A stretch of DNA of 7,921 nucleotides. Origin: Fibrobacteraceae bacterium (GTDB taxonomy: Bacteria > Fibrobacterota > Fibrobacteria > Fibrobacterales > Fibrobacteraceae). Where the stretch lies: contig JALNVO010000128.1 of the NCBI GenBank assembly GCA_023231365.1, positions 1-7,921 on the forward strand. The letters are read 5' to 3'. Shown here piece by piece: positions 7,545 to 7,921 of the stretch; the stretch's first letter is position 1; the number at the start of each line of letters is the position of its first letter. The notes under the pieces were generated by a model that made no database searches, was not told where the DNA came from, and saw only the letters and a list, made by a program, of their open reading frames with translations. Made by a program: the position numbers and the translations under genes.

Positions 7545-7600
7545 TTCCATAAAATATGAATTCTAAACCGCAAAAGGAATCTTTTTTTGAATTTTTAACG
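7545..7600 (-). promoter_or_regulatory. Probable cas operon promoter region
   Basis: Upstream of the favoured cas3 start, the minus strand runs AT-rich, with A-tracts near 7582-7597 that could act as an UP element. A possible -35 TTGCGG (7568-7573) lies 16 bases from a possible -10 TATGGA (7546-7551); both fit the consensus only weakly. The location before the first gene and the contrast with GC-rich flanking sequence support a promoter, but the exact boxes are a guess. Confidence 0.3.
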
Positions 7601-7681
7601 CATTTCAGATCGTCCGGGGCCATGCCGGGATTGATCTTCGCAACCGACTACAAGAAAATCTCCGGGAGTTTTCGTTAAGGT

Positions 7682-7921
7682 TCATCGCTTCTCCTTCAAA
7701 AGCGTCCGCCCCCTGTCCGTCAGGCGGTACTTCTGCAGGCGGCTATTGGGCTTGTCGGGGATTGTGCGTTCAATCATGCCCTTGTCCATTGCCGGACGCA
7801 AATAATTTTCGCGGAATGTGGGGCTATGCTTCAGCCCTAGGCGTTCCTGAATTTCGGACGGGCCAAGCTCCCCTTCTATAGCGAGTAACTGGACCACCTT
7901 TAGAACTGGGTCGGTTGACTG
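7682..7921 (-). CDS. C-terminal winged-helix end of an AlbA_2/Fic-type regulator-like protein (5' end cut by window edge)
   Basis: The frame is open from the right edge (QSTDPVLKVVQLLAIEGE...) to a TGA at 7682, giving 79 visible residues, so the GTG at 7897 is probably internal and not the true start. The visible part is a helix-turn-helix: GELGPSEIQERLGLKHSP as the first helices, then FRENYLRPAMDKGMIER, then the wing TIPDKPNSRLQKYRLTDRGR. From memory this module closes many Fic-family and AlbA_2 (divergent AAA, 'RecG-like' ATP-binding) putative regulators, often after VTEQVT-type repeats; the visible STDPV would fit the end of such a stretch. The N-terminal domain is not in view, so the specific family cannot be decided. 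It is on the same strand as the cas operon but is GC-rich (about 60% in one sampled row) and most likely a neighbouring genomic gene, not a cas component. Confidence 0.7.
   Translation of the reverse strand, partial: QSTDPVLKVVQLLAIEGELGPSEIQERLGLKHSPTFRENYLRPAMDKGMIERTIPDKPNSRLQKYRLTDRGRTLLKEKR

Larger units (their letters stand above)
7522..7681. other. Intergenic region between the winged-helix gene and cas3
   Basis: About 160 bases with no convincing gene if cas3 starts at the GTG. It holds the AT-rich promoter candidate and the short inverted repeat. I see no clear rho-independent terminator for the upstream gene and no CRISPR repeat. If cas3 instead starts at the ATG at 7623, the gap is only 58 bases. 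Confidence 0.5.

Noticed and set aside
7624..7681. Rho-independent terminator after the winged-helix gene
   Set aside because: A short GC-rich patch and a TTTT run occur, but no stable stem directly precedes a T-tract.
7605..7685. 26-codon minus-strand frame with ATG overlapping the upstream stop and a good AAGGAG site
   Set aside because: The product is short, Arg/Ser-rich and featureless. The AAGGAG site is also simply the LKEK codons of the upstream gene. No evidence that it is a gene.
1..7921. CRISPR array or leader
   Set aside because: No series of about 30-base direct repeats with spacers was seen on reading the window; the array most likely lies left of cas1/cas2, outside it.

Overview
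The window holds the cas operon of a type I-C (formerly Dvulg) CRISPR-Cas system, lying almost wholly on the minus strand. In transcription order, from high to low coordinates, it reads cas3 - cas5c - cas8c (with a nested cas11c) - cas7c - cas4 - cas1. The left edge cuts cas1 a few codons before its end. cas2 and the CRISPR array usually follow cas1 in this subtype, so they probably lie beyond position 1; neither is visible here. No repeat-spacer array, tRNA, rRNA, insertion sequence or integrase was seen.

Layout: 7682-7921 is the C-terminal end of a winged-helix protein of the AlbA_2/Fic-associated regulator type, cut by the right edge. 7522-7681 is a short intergenic stretch with an AT-rich segment that probably carries the operon promoter. 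5254-7521 is cas3 (HD nuclease plus DExD/H helicase). 4492-5238 is cas5c (pre-crRNA endonuclease and crRNA 5' handle binder). 2474-4495 is cas8c (large subunit). 2474-2863 is a nested frame for the small subunit Cas11c, read from an internal start. 1618-2481 is cas7c (backbone). 943-1614 is cas4 and 1-965 is cas1 (spacer acquisition). Gene junctions are overlaps or gaps of at most 15 bases, which fits one translationally coupled transcript. Cas5c would cut the pre-crRNA and assemble Cascade/I-C with Cas7, Cas8c and Cas11c; Cas3 would be recruited to degrade the target; Cas4-Cas1(-Cas2) would acquire spacers.

The organism is a bacterium that I cannot name with confidence. Strong AGGAGG-type ribosome sites, and protein wording that resembles type I-C systems of Desulfovibrio and related anaerobes (from memory), suggest a Gram-negative, perhaps anaerobic host. 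Hand counts on sampled 60-base rows give about 55-60% GC in cas1, cas4 and the flanking gene. Rows from cas7, cas8c and much of cas3/cas5c are nearer 40-45%, though some rows there are higher. The operon therefore looks compositionally mosaic, with a break near the cas7/cas4 junction.

The system as a whole is known. The points most worth checking are the nested cas11c start with a near-ideal ribosome site, the unusual residues at the expected Cas5c nuclease positions, and the composition break between effector and adaptation genes.
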